Assembly: GCA_026874595.1 (NCBI GenBank)
Contig: CM049316.1
Coordinates: 56,119,676 to 56,183,675 of the forward strand
Source of the DNA: Sipunculus nudus
Lineage: Eukaryota > Annelida > Sipuncula > Golfingiida > Sipunculidae
Direction: 5' to 3'
Length of the DNA stretch: 64,000 bases
Position numbers and translations under genes: made by a program
In this document: positions 38,899-48,915 of the stretch, piece after piece
Position numbering within the stretch: the stretch's first letter is position 1
Layout of the letters: each line of letters starts with the position of its first letter
The notes under the pieces: generated by a model
What the model was told of the DNA's origin: nothing
Databases searched by the model: none
The model's input: the letters and a program-made list of their open reading frames with translations, nothing else

Positions 38899-41800
38899 TC
38901 AGATTTGCACAGACGACCTGTCTATTATGCCGGAACGGACACCTGCTTCCGTGAAGGGGTCCATATGCACATCTTTCCTTTCACTGTTTTCTCCATCTCG
39001 CTTATCTCGTTTACACGGGACGCTCGCACTCTCCTTTTCCGCAGCCACTTCTAAATGATTCGAAAACTGGCGCAGCGTCATACCTGCGACAGACAGTTGG
39101 AATGCCGCGTGCACCACTGCGAACTGCGTTTCGTCCAGCGCGTTCACGGTGCGCCCTCTTTCTGCGGCAGGGTCACCGTCTAACGGTAACGGGTCAACGT
39201 CAAATTCCGGCGTCACGTTTGGAAACACCATTTCGAGGTATGGTTTGACGAGGGCTCTGTTGGTTTCCTTGCGTGGTATATACCGCACGGCGTTGTTTGT
39301 GTAGGTCGACACTTGGTTGAAGTTGAGCATGTTCATGGTAACTGAAGCCCATTGTTCACGCTCCATGTCTGCGTACGCCTTCACGTCCGGGACAGCGGTG
39401 CTCAGCCGGTGGCCCAACACTTCTCCAAACACAGGGTCCATCTGGTGTGTGACGTCAACGACTGTCGGCCCCGCAGCGGACCGGCTTTTTGGCGGCCCGA
39501 TGCCACCCGATTCTACGGGCCGGTTGGGCCCGTACACGTCTGACACTCCTCGCCACAGGCCGTGCGCGTCGTCAGCTATTTCGTCCTCAAGTTCCTCTGC
39601 TGTCCGCTGTTCCGTTTTACACGAATCGACGGCTTTTTTCACGTCCCGCTGAAGGTTTTTCAGGTGTTTCAAAAGTGCGCGACTCGGTGGAGCCCTTTCG
39701 CCGTCCCACATTGGTTCACCGCCCATTTCTTCTGTGGGTTCGAGGCGTTCCTCGATAAATTTCTCGTAAAGGTGAACGGCTTCACCCAAGCGACGCTGCT
39801 CCTCTTGGCATTCGTTCAGTTGGGCGGTCAGCTGTACGTACCGTTGGGCGTGTATGGCGGCTTGGTGTTTGTGCAGGTCCAGCGCGTGCCCTGACTGTTC
39901 CACGAGATCGATCAGGTACTGCATGACCCTTTCGGCTTCCGCGTTCTTGCGTTCTGCCCTTCTCAGGGCTTCCTTTTCAGCCGACGGCTTACTGAACCAG
40001 GACAATGCTTCGGCCACACCCCTCTGCATGTCCAGCTCGGCCGCGGTTCTTTCCAATTCGCGCACGTTGTACCTGACGCCTGACGTGGCGTCGAGGTCGC
40101 TGACTCCAGGGCGTGACAAACTGCCATCGTACAAGCGGCCGGAGGGCAGTCCGTCGCCAGCGTGATCCGTACTACCACAGACACGCTGTGTGTTACGTTG
40201 AGGGGCACGGCTAAACTTCGGGCCCGCACCCGGAAATGTGGACGATGAAGACAGAGGTGCTCTCGCGTCATCAAGCGTACCGCCTGCGGTGATCCGTTTC
40301 TGCAGATCACGCAGATTAGCGTACATGCTACCCCAGTCACCCGCGACTCCGCTCACGATACACGGCACCAGTTTTTTCAAAGCTCCGCGTGTGATAGCGC
40401 TATCGGATTCCGCGGCTGTGCCCAACAGTTTCATCATATCGTCTGTGGTTTTTTCTTTCGCTTTACATGACATCAACTGCCTGTGAAGTTTAGCTGCGGC
40501 CAAAGTGGCAGAATTGACCTTTTCCTCTGCAGCGTTCAGTGCCCTGCGACAGACCTCTCTTTCGCTAGATGGGTCGTCATCCTGTTCGGCGGGTTTCTTA
40601 GGCATGCTCTTTTGCCCTAAAAGCACGCACGGTTTAGAGTTGAATATGTGCGAGTTTTCTGCTAGGCTTTGTAACAAACCACGTGCCCTGCTGTACATCA
40701 GAACTTGCCCACAGGCTGTGGCCATCGGATCGCACCGGAAATGTTTGTGCGGGTATACCACCCCAAACTTGGAGCCCGGCGGGAAAAATGATTGGTCCAT
40801 CACAGACACCCCGAAGCCGGACTGGGGTCCCAGGTATACCAAAACGCATTCTTCCGGTGAAAGGACTCGGACATGCCCTTGTCTGCAGTCGCAGAGCCTC
40901 ATGGAGCAGGTACGCAAGGCTGACAAAAGAACGCTCTCTGAGGCGGAGGTCTCGATTGTGTCACGTTTCCATCCAGAGCACACGCAAGGGCTGAGGTTAC
41001 CTGATCCAGGGGGTAAACGCACGTAAGGCACTGCGCCCAAGGAGAGGGTCCATGTACAGTACATCTCGTAGTTTCCCTGGAGTTTTACACGCTGCACCAC
41101 CCGTTGTACCAGTTCTGCAGAAAGCTCTCTGATGTGGTTCTCCAGATAACCTTGGAAATTTTTTACGGACACGCGAATTTGGGCTGCACACTTTGTGATA
41201 TCGAGGGGATCGCCCACGGCCATATCAACATGGTGCGCCCATTCCTTCTTGAACTTACCGTAAAGCGCGGTGGTGACGTCAGAGGACAAAGACCGACACA
41301 GGCAAGATGCGACGTATTGAAAAACGAGCATATCTGTAGGCAGTGACAAGACGGCTCCTGTGCAAGCGGAGGACCCCCCGGTGAAAGTACGCAAGAGTTC
41401 CCTGCTGAGGTCCGTCGGATGAACCAACACAGGACGTGAACCGGCAGCAGACAAAGGCGCATTCGACAGGCAAGACACCACGGCGTCCGTCACCTTTTCG
41501 GCCGGCGGAGGCCCGTACGCCGTGTCACCCACCGTCGTATCGCACGACGGTACAGCTATGCAACGCACGGAACGGAGTGCACGTGCGCGTTTCAGTTCAC
41601 GGTGCAGCAGGTTTCTCTGTCTTGCCAGTTCCACGTACGTGTCTTTCATCCTTTCCGCGTCCCGCCTCGTGCGGTCCAGTTGTTCGCACAGATTGTGAAA
41701 TTCCCGACGTGTTTCGCGGTCCCGGACGGTTTGTATTGCCAGGACGTCTGCGGAAACGCGTTCTTTGTCCAGCAGTTCAAACCGTTCCTTTAACTCGTGG

Positions 41801-42150
41801 AGCATGTCGGGATGTCCCTCTGGCCAAGGTGTTGGCACGTCAAGGGATACCCGTTGGGAATCCATGTTGGGTACATCTGTGAAATGGGCGTACGCCTTTT
41901 TAGGGCCAAAGCCGCCTTCGTAGGGAAACGCTTTGGACCGGACCTGGTCGTAAACTCTTGCATCCTGCCGTAGTGGCGGGAAACTGCCCGGACGTGACGG
42001 GTCCTCGTGTCTGTGCACTTGCTCTTTCAGGCTCCTGTAAGACTGCCTGCACCCGTTCCTGGAGAACGACGCTCGATCAGCCGGGTATGATCTGTGTTTC
42101 CGTCGTGATTCATACCTGAAACGCGGTGTCCACATGCGTGTAGTGTGCAT
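38899..42150 (-). CDS. Large coiled-coil structural protein, 1083 aa
   Basis: Not recognised. ATG at 42150. The N-terminal 70 residues are Arg/Ser-rich. Coiled coils are likely at about 115-195 (ELKERFELLDKERV onward), 540-600, and 700-850 (ERKNAEAERVMQYL, QLNECQEEQRRLGEAVHL). A Ser/Pro/Gly-rich linker lies between, around 640-690. No membrane segment is seen. Herpesvirus portal and large tegument proteins both have long coiled coils. I noted the portal as an option but cannot support it by motif. The length and leftward late-type arrangement suggest a virion component. Confidence 0.82.
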   Translation of the reverse strand: MHTTRMWTPRFRYESRRKHRSYPADRASFSRNGCRQSYRSLKEQVHRHEDPSRPGSFPPLRQDARVYDQVRSKAFPYEGGFGPKKAYAHFTDVPNMDSQRVSLDVPTPWPEGHPDMLHELKERFELLDKERVSADVLAIQTVRDRETRREFHNLCEQLDRTRRDAERMKDTYVELARQRNLLHRELKRARALRSVRCIAVPSCDTTVGDTAYGPPPAEKVTDAVVSCLSNAPLSAAGSRPVLVHPTDLSRELLRTFTGGSSACTGAVLSLPTDMLVFQYVASCLCRSLSSDVTTALYGKFKKEWAHHVDMAVGDPLDITKCAAQIRVSVKNFQGYLENHIRELSAELVQRVVQRVKLQGNYEMYCTWTLSLGAVPYVRLPPGSGNLSPCVCSGWKRDTIETSASESVLLSALRTCSMRLCDCRQGHVRVLSPEECVLVYLGPQSGFGVSVMDQSFFPPGSKFGVVYPHKHFRCDPMATACGQVLMYSRARGLLQSLAENSHIFNSKPCVLLGQKSMPKKPAEQDDDPSSEREVCRRALNAAEEKVNSATLAAAKLHRQLMSCKAKEKTTDDMMKLLGTAAESDSAITRGALKKLVPCIVSGVAGDWGSMYANLRDLQKRITAGGTLDDARAPLSSSSTFPGAGPKFSRAPQRNTQRVCGSTDHAGDGLPSGRLYDGSLSRPGVSDLDATSGVRYNVRELERTAAELDMQRGVAEALSWFSKPSAEKEALRRAERKNAEAERVMQYLIDLVEQSGHALDLHKHQAAIHAQRYVQLTAQLNECQEEQRRLGEAVHLYEKFIEERLEPTEEMGGEPMWDGERAPPSRALLKHLKNLQRDVKKAVDSCKTEQRTAEELEDEIADDAHGLWRGVSDVYGPNRPVESGGIGPPKSRSAAGPTVVDVTHQMDPVFGEVLGHRLSTAVPDVKAYADMEREQWASVTMNMLNFNQVSTYTNNAVRYIPRKETNRALVKPYLEMVFPNVTPEFDVDPLPLDGDPAAERGRTVNALDETQFAVVHAAFQLSVAGMTLRQFSNHLEVAAEKESASVPCKRDKRDGENSERKDVHMDPFTEAGVRSGIIDRSSVQI

Positions 42151-42669
42151 TTTGTTTTATCATGCCATGGACCGTTTGATGACCGATCAGTTGACGTAAG
42201 TCACAGTAACTGTGACAGTGACTTTATCCACCCCAATACCTGATTCAACCGCTAGGACCAGAAACACAAATACGTACACTAAATAACGACCAATCTGACC
42301 CATCGTCTGTTGCGCTTGTACAACCCGATCGGATATAAGACGCGGGGTGTAAAAAGAGGGATGTGCATGATCATCATCAGTATAGCTCAGGGGACTTATA
42401 GTCAGCTGAGCTGCAACCGACCCACACCTTAGCTACCACACACGTCATCCATACCATCATACATTGGAACGTCATTTGACAAGTGCACAGAACGAAGGCT
42501 GGCATAAATCACGTTCATTAATGCTGTCTAACATGAAACACGAAACAATAAAAAAAAAACAACACCATACACGATACATCACATTTATACCAAGTAACAA
42601 CGTATAAACAAATCAAATTCATGCACGTTCATGTCAAATAAACCAAAATATATCTGTCCATATCACGTT
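42151..42669. other. Intergenic region, no gene
   Basis: Contains the divergent upstream region of the coiled-coil gene, a GATATAAGAC sequence near 42333, an A-run near 42550 and AATAAA on the + strand near 42546 and 42640. These + strand signals have no matching coding gene, so a noncoding transcript is possible but unsupported. Confidence 0.35.
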
Positions 42670-43464
42670 TCACTCGATCATCCGTAAGAACATACACATC
42701 TCTGAATTGTCTGTAGCGTATGCCAGTGAACGTGCTGTTTCCCTATCGTAGGATTCGAGCGATATGTCAGCTCCGGCTTCTAATAACATATACTTCACCA
42801 TGTCCACATTGCCACGCAGAACAGCTTCATGTAACGGTGTCAGGCCTCGTTTGCCTTCTTTACAGTTGGGATCCGCGTGCAGCGCGAATAAAAGATAGTT
42901 CAGCATGTCCCTGGCATCTGCTTCTGCTGCTATGTGCATGCAAGTGCGACCGTCCGCGTTCATAACACCCGTGAGATTCCTGTAGAAATCCGGCTTGTCC
43001 ATCATCACAAAGCCGGCCCAGCATGTCAGTGATTTCAAGCATTCCGAGCACTTGCGCTGGCAAGCCAAGTGCAGTGGGGTGTTCGCGTGTCTGTCCCTTT
43101 TCGTAACGTCCGCTCCGCGCATCACTAGATGCCGGATGAGTTGGTGCATGCAAAGTCTCACAGCCAGCTCGAGGTAGGTTTCTCCTTGTATGTTTACTAT
43201 GTCGAGGACTCCTGGCCCGTCCATTCTGTCTAGTACCGATATCGCCCAGCCTTCCATCCCGGCTAATATGCAATTGTGTAGAAACGTCTCACCGGCACTG
43301 TCACGGGCGAGAAAGTGACACGGGGTGGACGATACGTCCCGTGGGGCACCAGAAACCGTGACTTCTTTGGCGGTGCTGTTCTCGCGTATGTCTTTGACGG
43401 TGCTGTTTTCGCTTATGTGAAGTCTACGCATCCCAGCCTCGACTGACTCCGTCGAACAAAACAT
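42670..43464 (-). CDS. IkB-like ankyrin protein 1, 264 aa
   Basis: The frame opens at a TTG; the ATG at 43464 is used. It has about five to six ankyrin repeats (for example NTPLHLACQRK, GRTCMHIAAEADAR, LTPLHEAVLRGNVDMVKYML). The first repeat, GETFLHNCI, is preceded by a short Ser/Thr-rich N-terminus with a small internal duplication (ENSTVKDIR / ENSTAKEV). This layout is that of IkB/Cactus, but no DSGxxS phosphodegron is present. By analogy with other viral IkB mimics it could hold NF-kB/Rel factors inactive without being degraded. It is the last of three tandem leftward paralogs. Confidence 0.85.
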   Translation of the reverse strand: MFCSTESVEAGMRRLHISENSTVKDIRENSTAKEVTVSGAPRDVSSTPCHFLARDSAGETFLHNCILAGMEGWAISVLDRMDGPGVLDIVNIQGETYLELAVRLCMHQLIRHLVMRGADVTKRDRHANTPLHLACQRKCSECLKSLTCWAGFVMMDKPDFYRNLTGVMNADGRTCMHIAAEADARDMLNYLLFALHADPNCKEGKRGLTPLHEAVLRGNVDMVKYMLLEAGADISLESYDRETARSLAYATDNSEMCMFLRMIE

Positions 43465-43852
43465 GTCTCTGTCTCTAAACGTGTAAACGAACAGTGAACT
43501 GCAACAGTATGTTATCAAATACTACCAGAACAGTCATATATATATACGCTAAAAGGACATCTATTTTTAACCCGTGGAATATCCGAAAGTCACATTTGTG
43601 AGGTAATCTCTAATTTTGGTAACGTCGGATTTCCCCACAAATCACAGCATGATAATGCATCATCCGACATGTGGGATTTTTGTTCACGGTCACACACAGC
43701 CACGTCATTGGTAGTGTTTGTTTAGGGTTGAACAACGGTGTATCCGGAAAGCGAATCCCCCCCCCTCCCCCCAGTTCATCAGCCAGTGCTGTCATTGCGG
43801 GATAATTAGTAGGCACAGTATACAATCATAGTGTATACACTTTCGTATTAAG
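43465..43852. other. Intergenic region between ankyrin genes
   Basis: No gene. It holds an interrupted C-run (CCCCCCCCTCCCCCC) near 43758-43773. TATATATATACG lies near 43536-43547, on the upstream side of ankyrin gene 1. Confidence 0.35.
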
Positions 43853-44992
43853 CTATCCACTCTCGGTCATGCTGTCTTCTTCGCTGTCGCAATTGTCCGG
43901 GCGCACAGCACCCAACCCTACAAGAAACATAACACATTCCTCGTGCCCGTTCGACATTGCAGCTTCCAAGGGAGAACTCCTGTTCCACGCTCGCGCGTGT
44001 GCATTCGCCCAACATTCATTTACCAAATATCGTACCATGTCTATTCTGCCAGACTCAGCTGCTTCGTACAGTGCAGTCTTTCCCGTCTTTCCATTAGGCA
44101 CATCGACATCCTCCAGCAGTGGTTTGAGGCAACCTAGCAGGTCCTTGTGCCCACCTTCCGCAGCCAAATGTACGCATGTCTGCCCGTCGTAGTTCAAAAT
44201 GTTCGGCCTTGGGGGGACTCTGTTAAACGGTCTGTAACGTATATATTTTTTCACTTCTGCATGTGTCAGGTACAATGTCAGAGCCATAGCACACATCGTG
44301 TCACCTCTGGCTGAAGCCAAATGCAACGGTGTGTTCCCGTGCGCGTCTCTAGCCTCTGTGTCAGCACCGCGAGCCACCAACTGCCTAACCAGTGAATACA
44401 TACCCTTCTTAACGGCCAGGTGCAAGCAGGTGTCGCCATTCATATCGGTCTTGTTGATCCCTCGGCTGTGCGTTAGGTCGCGCAGTATCCCCGTGGCAGC
44501 ACGTTCCCTGCCCCAATTCTTTATGCAACTGTGTAAAAGTGTTTCGTCCGTGCCCATCCCGACGTCTTCAAATATGTTGTTCACGAACCGCTTGGCGTTT
44601 TTCAGGAAAACAGGCAAAACGTGCAACCCAAGACCACGGCGTTTCGCCATGTGAAAGGCCAACTGCAGAGAGAAAGGGGACCCTTGAGTCCAAAAGGGAG
44701 CTCTCTTCTCGTCCAGCTCGGGGTCAAACCCTTCACAAACCGACATATGAACCGAGGTACACGTCGGATTCGACACAAGTAATAGCCCGCCAGTTCCGTT
44801 GTCAATGCTCGTCAATGAGGTGTCCATTTCTGAAAGTGTTTCCCCTGTATTTATGTCATCGTCCGTGACATTAACGCTTTCTGTTGAGTACGCAGACTTG
44901 TCTATGAAGTTATCACCCTGGGTAGAGTACTCAGACACTTCCGCGCACATTCTAGCAAGTTCAATTCTTTCAATTTGCCGCCTGCTGGCCAT
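43853..44992 (-). CDS. IkB-like ankyrin protein 2, 379 aa
   Basis: The frame has an earlier ATG at 45049, but that ATG overlaps a TATAAA (45049-45054), so transcripts should start downstream. The ATG at 44992 (MASRRQ) is therefore the better start. The N-terminal ~90 residues are Ser/Thr/Asp-rich without a DSGxxS degron. About six ankyrin repeats follow (DETLLHSCI, GDTCLHLAVKKG, NTPLHLASARGD, GQTCVHLAAEGGH, GKTALYEAAESGR, RSSPLEAAMSNGH), ending in an acidic tail. Probably an NF-kB/Rel inhibitor mimic. Paralogous to the two flanking ankyrin genes. Confidence 0.87.
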   Translation of the reverse strand: MASRRQIERIELARMCAEVSEYSTQGDNFIDKSAYSTESVNVTDDDINTGETLSEMDTSLTSIDNGTGGLLLVSNPTCTSVHMSVCEGFDPELDEKRAPFWTQGSPFSLQLAFHMAKRRGLGLHVLPVFLKNAKRFVNNIFEDVGMGTDETLLHSCIKNWGRERAATGILRDLTHSRGINKTDMNGDTCLHLAVKKGMYSLVRQLVARGADTEARDAHGNTPLHLASARGDTMCAMALTLYLTHAEVKKYIRYRPFNRVPPRPNILNYDGQTCVHLAAEGGHKDLLGCLKPLLEDVDVPNGKTGKTALYEAAESGRIDMVRYLVNECWANAHARAWNRSSPLEAAMSNGHEECVMFLVGLGAVRPDNCDSEEDSMTESG

Positions 44993-45048
44993 GGTACGGC
45001 GATAAAGACGTTCATCCAAAATGTAGACGGTGACACTGTTCGGGCACA

Positions 45049-45054
45049 TTTATA
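45049..45054 (-). promoter_or_regulatory. TATA box of ankyrin gene 2
   Basis: TATAAA on the minus strand overlaps an in-frame ATG, which argues for the downstream start at 44992, 55-60 bp away. Confidence 0.65.
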
Positions 45055-45281
45055 CACAATGCTTCCTAGTGACAACCAATAGAAAGTCTCTGATTGGGGG
45101 AAAATTCTCCTGACTCATACCCTCCTGACTTGTTTACGCAAGCATATGATTTACATGGGGAAAACCGACGATGACTCACTGATTGTGTGAATTCCAAAAC
45201 GTAAACCGACGTGGTACACTTCCGGGAAAATCTACCTGTTAGCGGTTATGTTACCACGACGTCGTACCCACGTTCTGGCAG

Positions 45282-45341
45282 GTGTGCAGTAAACAACTGA
45301 CGCTTGGAAATGTGTGCAGTACACAGCTGACGCTTGGAAAT
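45282..45341. repeat. 30-bp tandem duplication
   Basis: Units 45282-45311 and 45312-45341 differ at only three positions and share GACGCTTGGAAAT. Upstream of ankyrin gene 2 and just downstream of ankyrin gene 3; function unknown. Confidence 0.75.
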
Positions 45342-45493
45342 ACCCGGTATGACGCTTAAGTAAAAAAGTAAAAACCCAATGACGTAAATGTTTAGATGCT
45401 CCACTACTAAAAACACTAATCGGGCGACGTATATTCTGTGTGCGGAGGAAACAGGATTGCATCCTGACAGTTCGCTTAATAAACACATACGCC

Positions 45494-46630
45494 TCAGCAT
45501 TCATCTATATCGCTTTCCTCCGACGTTTCTTTGCCGCATTTCTTAATGTAATTCAAAAGGATTTCAGCTGTTTCCTGTTGGTTTTCCATCATAGCTGACT
45601 GTATGGGTGTCCAGCCGTCGGACGACTTAACGTGTACGTCTGCGCCGCATCTCTCGATCAGGCACCGAACCATGGTACTCAAACCGGCTGCAGCTGCTAT
45701 GTGCAGTGCCGTTCTGCCACTGCGGGTTTCCCGTTGGTTTACGTCCGCTCCCAACTTGTTCACCAGGTGAACCGTCAGTTCCTCCACCCCGCAAGCTGCT
45801 GCGAGGTGCATAAATCCCAGACCTTCCTTGTTTACCGCGTCCATGTCCTGAGGTAACTTGGTGAACGGCACAAAGTATGGGATGTTCAACATCTCTTCCC
45901 CCAGGACTGCTGTCAGGCATTTTACGGTCGACAGGTCACCTCGTGCGCAGGCTATGTGGAGGGGCGTGTTACCATCTGAGTCTCGTGCCTCTAAAACGGC
46001 ACCGTGCATGACCAGTTGCCTTGCCAAGCATGCCTGTCCTTTCATGACAGCCAAATGGAGGCACGTTCGGCCTTTCTTGTTGGGAATGTTCAACACAGCA
46101 TAGCATTCCTGTCCTTTCACATAGCAGCTCGGTCCTTTCAGCCCTGCCAGTATACGGGAAACCACATCATACCTACCCTCTTCGATTAGCCTGTGCAGCG
46201 CAGTCCTCCCAGTTTCGTCTGTGCGACGCAACTGTTCCTGAGTGTATCTTTCTCCCGCGCCTGTGTTCTTAACATCGGGTACCACGCCTGCGTCTGCTTC
46301 TGACAGCACGCAGTCATTCATACTACACGCCATGTCTTCCATGTCAGAATCGTCATCCATCTCTTCACTGAAACCTACGTCGTCGTCATCAACCGGAACA
46401 CCGGCGTAGAACGCGGCTAGTGCTGCTGCTGCGCGTGGGTTTGCGCGTGCCATCTGGAGCGACTCATCCATAAGGCCACGGTGAATATGTCCTGGAAGTT
46501 CCTGCTGAAAACTCCATCCTACGGCTCCTAAATCATCGTCAGCGTCATCTTCTTCGTCGTCCATGTTATGTATATTGTCTAACATCCGTTGAAAGCGCGG
46601 GTTTTCCCTGTTAAACCGCTCTCGTGACAT
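45494..46630 (-). CDS. IkB-like ankyrin protein 3, 378 aa
   Basis: ATG at 46630. The N-terminal ~115 residues are acidic (DDEEDDADDD and similar) without DSGxxS. Ankyrin repeats follow: GRTALHRLIEEGR, GRTCLHLAVMKGQ, GNTPLHIACARGD, GLGFMHLAAACGV, GRTALHIAAAAGL and a final GWTPIQSAMMENQ. It ends in an acidic tail. Layout and repeat order match the other two ankyrin genes, so the three arose by tandem duplication. Likely an NF-kB/Rel inhibitor mimic or other ankyrin scaffold. It shares a 323-bp divergent promoter region with 46954-47421. Confidence 0.87.
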   Translation of the reverse strand: MSRERFNRENPRFQRMLDNIHNMDDEEDDADDDLGAVGWSFQQELPGHIHRGLMDESLQMARANPRAAAALAAFYAGVPVDDDDVGFSEEMDDDSDMEDMACSMNDCVLSEADAGVVPDVKNTGAGERYTQEQLRRTDETGRTALHRLIEEGRYDVVSRILAGLKGPSCYVKGQECYAVLNIPNKKGRTCLHLAVMKGQACLARQLVMHGAVLEARDSDGNTPLHIACARGDLSTVKCLTAVLGEEMLNIPYFVPFTKLPQDMDAVNKEGLGFMHLAAACGVEELTVHLVNKLGADVNQRETRSGRTALHIAAAAGLSTMVRCLIERCGADVHVKSSDGWTPIQSAMMENQQETAEILLNYIKKCGKETSEESDIDEC

Positions 46631-46953
46631 TGCTGAAACACGCCTGTATTACAGTGTGACCGTGTCGATTGCACTGTGGGTTTTATTAGTATTCGTCGGC
46701 TGACGACATGTGGCCCGTCCGTGTTTCAGTGCAAAGTCTGGTCAAGACGGGGCGTAGCTGTACACGTGCAACGCAAATACATGCGACATTGACTCCGCCC
46801 ACGGCATGTGACGTCAAACGCCAGTCACCCGCTTGCTTATAAAGCTAGACTCATTTCGTTCAGTGCGGTCCAGACAGGAGGAGGCGTCATAATTGACGAC
46901 ACGCACAACCGCTCGGTTGTCTTTATATCATTATACAGCAAAGTCGGTGTGTC
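46631..46953. promoter_or_regulatory. Divergent promoter region with TATA box at 46838
   Basis: TATAAA at 46838-46843 on the + strand, about 110 bp upstream of the ATG at 46954, fits the rightward gene. The left part serves ankyrin gene 3. No coding sequence. Confidence 0.55.
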
Positions 46954-47421
46954 ATGGGTGCCATGTTCAGCAGGTCTCGGCATTACGTTACCCACGAAGA
47001 CCCCGAAGATGTTAATGACGTCGTTCATAACGAAACTTCCCAAGTACAGTGGTACATCGGAGAAGGCGAACCAACGCATGAGAATACAATCCCTAGCACA
47101 CTGGACCGTGCTACGTGCAGGGAGGAACGTTCTACGCTTGAACAGGCGGAGAAGTCTGACACAAGCATGACAGATGGTGGTGAAACGAGTACACGAGCAC
47201 GCACACTCCGCCGTCGCGGGAGAGGACGTCGAAACCCATTGTCGGGCCACACGCCGGACCAGACCCAGAGTTCCTGGACACCACGTACAACGGGAGTGAT
47301 GGTTGGGAGGTTACAAAAAATGACGCAACTGTTGCATGAGATGAGGGAAGACCTAACACAGATGGACAGGATCTTGTCCGAAATGACACCGGAAAAGGTC
47401 GAGGTCTCCAAAAAAGAGTAA
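46954..47421 (+). CDS. Small predicted myristoylated protein, 155 aa
   Basis: ATG at 46954 followed by GAMFSRSRH: Gly2 and Ser6 fit the N-myristoylation consensus, and nearby basic residues favour membrane binding. The middle is polar, with an Arg-rich block (LRRRGRGRR, about 84-92), and the last 45 residues form a short coiled coil. Small myristoylated tegument proteins (UL11 type) exist in vertebrate herpesviruses and act in envelopment. This could be a functional analogue, but no acidic cluster like theirs is visible. TATA at 46838 and AATAAA at 47514-47519 frame a compact transcription unit. Confidence 0.72.
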   Translation: MGAMFSRSRHYVTHEDPEDVNDVVHNETSQVQWYIGEGEPTHENTIPSTLDRATCREERSTLEQAEKSDTSMTDGGETSTRARTLRRRGRGRRNPLSGHTPDQTQSSWTPRTTGVMVGRLQKMTQLLHEMREDLTQMDRILSEMTPEKVEVSKKE

Positions 47422-48006
47422 CACAGGTCGGACATGCATGGTTCTCCGTTTCATTGTACCTGACAGTGTTTTGTTACCGAAGTACTGCGTGATGAAGCAT
47501 GTAATTAAACCAAAATAAACACAACTTTGATATTATTGAGTGTATTTTTCGTACTGATACCTGCCATACGTTTCCATACATACATACATATAACCTTCAT
47601 ATGCACGTAACATACACCGGGAGCTCCCCCGCCTTTTGTTCCTGTTGCGATTCATCAGGTGCGTGATTCATGTTTGTGTGATTCATGTTTGGGTGTGTGT
47701 AAATGTGGCATGCGTAAAGAACAACAGACACCCGTTAAAGCAGGACAATATTTTTACTGCGTGCAAATCAAGCATACATACAAAACAATAAACATGGCGC
47801 TGAGATGAAGCACAGTATTTGACGTGACGGAAAGGACAGTGTCCTTAAAAACCAATGTTAAGTCGCCTTCAGTCATGTTTTAAGAAGAAATGTTCATTCG
47901 TTTAAATTTCTGTCGTTTAAATTTAAAATCAAATAAGACCATGCTCTTTTTTCCAACAAAACATAAAGGCCGTCGACTGGATATAAACTGTTTTTTTTTT
48001 TATTAT
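47422..48006. other. Spacer with poly(A) signals of both strands
   Basis: AATAAA (+) at 47514-47519 ends 46954-47421. TTTATT at 47999-48004 ends the leftward gene 48007-48789. Short direct repeats (GTGATTCATGTTTG) lie near 47660-47690 and a TTTAAATTT repeat lies near 47900-47930. No gene is seen. Confidence 0.5.
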
Positions 48007-48789
48007 CTATACGTTTTCTCCACTGGAATGCTCATTCTGGTGACGTCGTTTCCGTGACTTTGCGTTTTTACGTGTACGCGTTTTATGTTTTCTGTCGCCG
48101 TGAGTGTCTCTTGAGCGTTTTCTACGGGTGCCGTGTGTACTGGTTGATACGACAGGGATGGGGCGCGTGCATGTGTTGCCTGAGTAATGGGCGTCATCAG
48201 GCGTAGTGTTCTCTGTCGCGTATTCACTCGAGTATCTCGACGCGTATCCTGTCAGGTATCTCGTTGCGTGCAATAGACGTAGCAGCACACGCCAGTGCGC
48301 GCAGTCTTTGAGATAACGCGGGTCTTCCGGTTTAAAACCACGCCTCTCTCCTGTCCAGGACACGAAGTACAGACACTCACCTTCTAAAAGCTGACAGGAA
48401 CGTGTAAGCTGCAACCCCTTTGTTCTCACGAGCAGCGGGAGGTTGCTCATGTACGAACATCCCAACATTCTGCATATGCTTTGCATATACGGCATCATGT
48501 AGCATATATACGTGTCCTTGTGCAGCAGGCAGGAACGTCCTGCGTGGAATCTGTCCTCGTGTTCTTTGCGATGCCAGATGTCGCCGAAATTCATTCTGCA
48601 CACAGAACAGGCGGAGATCGGGTCAGCGAACCAAGGCAGATGAGATACAACAACATGCGAGCGGAGGCATGATACCGAAACCCCGCAGATGCAGCAAACC
48701 TCTAGCTCTGGAGCAGTACGTCCTCTTTCATTCTTCTCAAACATGCTTGTGTAGTCATCGGACAGCTCTAGTATATCATCCATTTTCAT
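48007..48789 (-). CDS. Cys/His-rich protein with basic tail, 260 aa
   Basis: The frame opens at a GTG; the ATG at 48789 (or 48783) is used. Two zinc-finger-like units lie near the N-terminus: CCICGVSVSCLRSHVVVSH and CSVCRMNFGDIWHRKEHEDRFH. The latter reads like a classical C2H2 finger. The C-terminal 45 residues are very basic (RRKRSRD, HKTRTRKNAKSRKRR), which suggests nuclear localisation and nucleic-acid binding. A viral regulator of transcription is a reasonable inference. AATAAA on the minus strand abuts the stop. Confidence 0.72.
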   Translation of the reverse strand: MKMDDILELSDDYTSMFEKNERGRTAPELEVCCICGVSVSCLRSHVVVSHLPWFADPISACSVCRMNFGDIWHRKEHEDRFHAGRSCLLHKDTYICYMMPYMQSICRMLGCSYMSNLPLLVRTKGLQLTRSCQLLEGECLYFVSWTGERRGFKPEDPRYLKDCAHWRVLLRLLHATRYLTGYASRYSSEYATENTTPDDAHYSGNTCTRPIPVVSTSTHGTRRKRSRDTHGDRKHKTRTRKNAKSRKRRHQNEHSSGENV

Positions 48790-48915
48790 ATATGTATGCA
48801 CGGATGAAGGCACACTGCACACGAAGTGATAACCTTGACAGTCTCACTCTGTATTGACGTCTGAGCTCACTCCAACCACTACATATATTATATATGCACG
48901 TACGATACGCTTACG

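Larger units (their letters stand above)
44993..45493. other. Promoter region and spacer before ankyrin gene 2
   Basis: It holds the TATA box at 45049-45054 and a 30-bp tandem duplication at 45282-45341. No gene is seen. Confidence 0.5.

Noticed and set aside
38899-42150. Assignment as portal protein
   Set aside because: Based only on coiled coils; length exceeds typical portals and no conserved segment was seen.
43853-45049. Start of ankyrin gene 2 at the ATG at 45049
   Set aside because: That ATG overlaps the TATA box, so it should not be in the mRNA; the start at 44992 is preferred.
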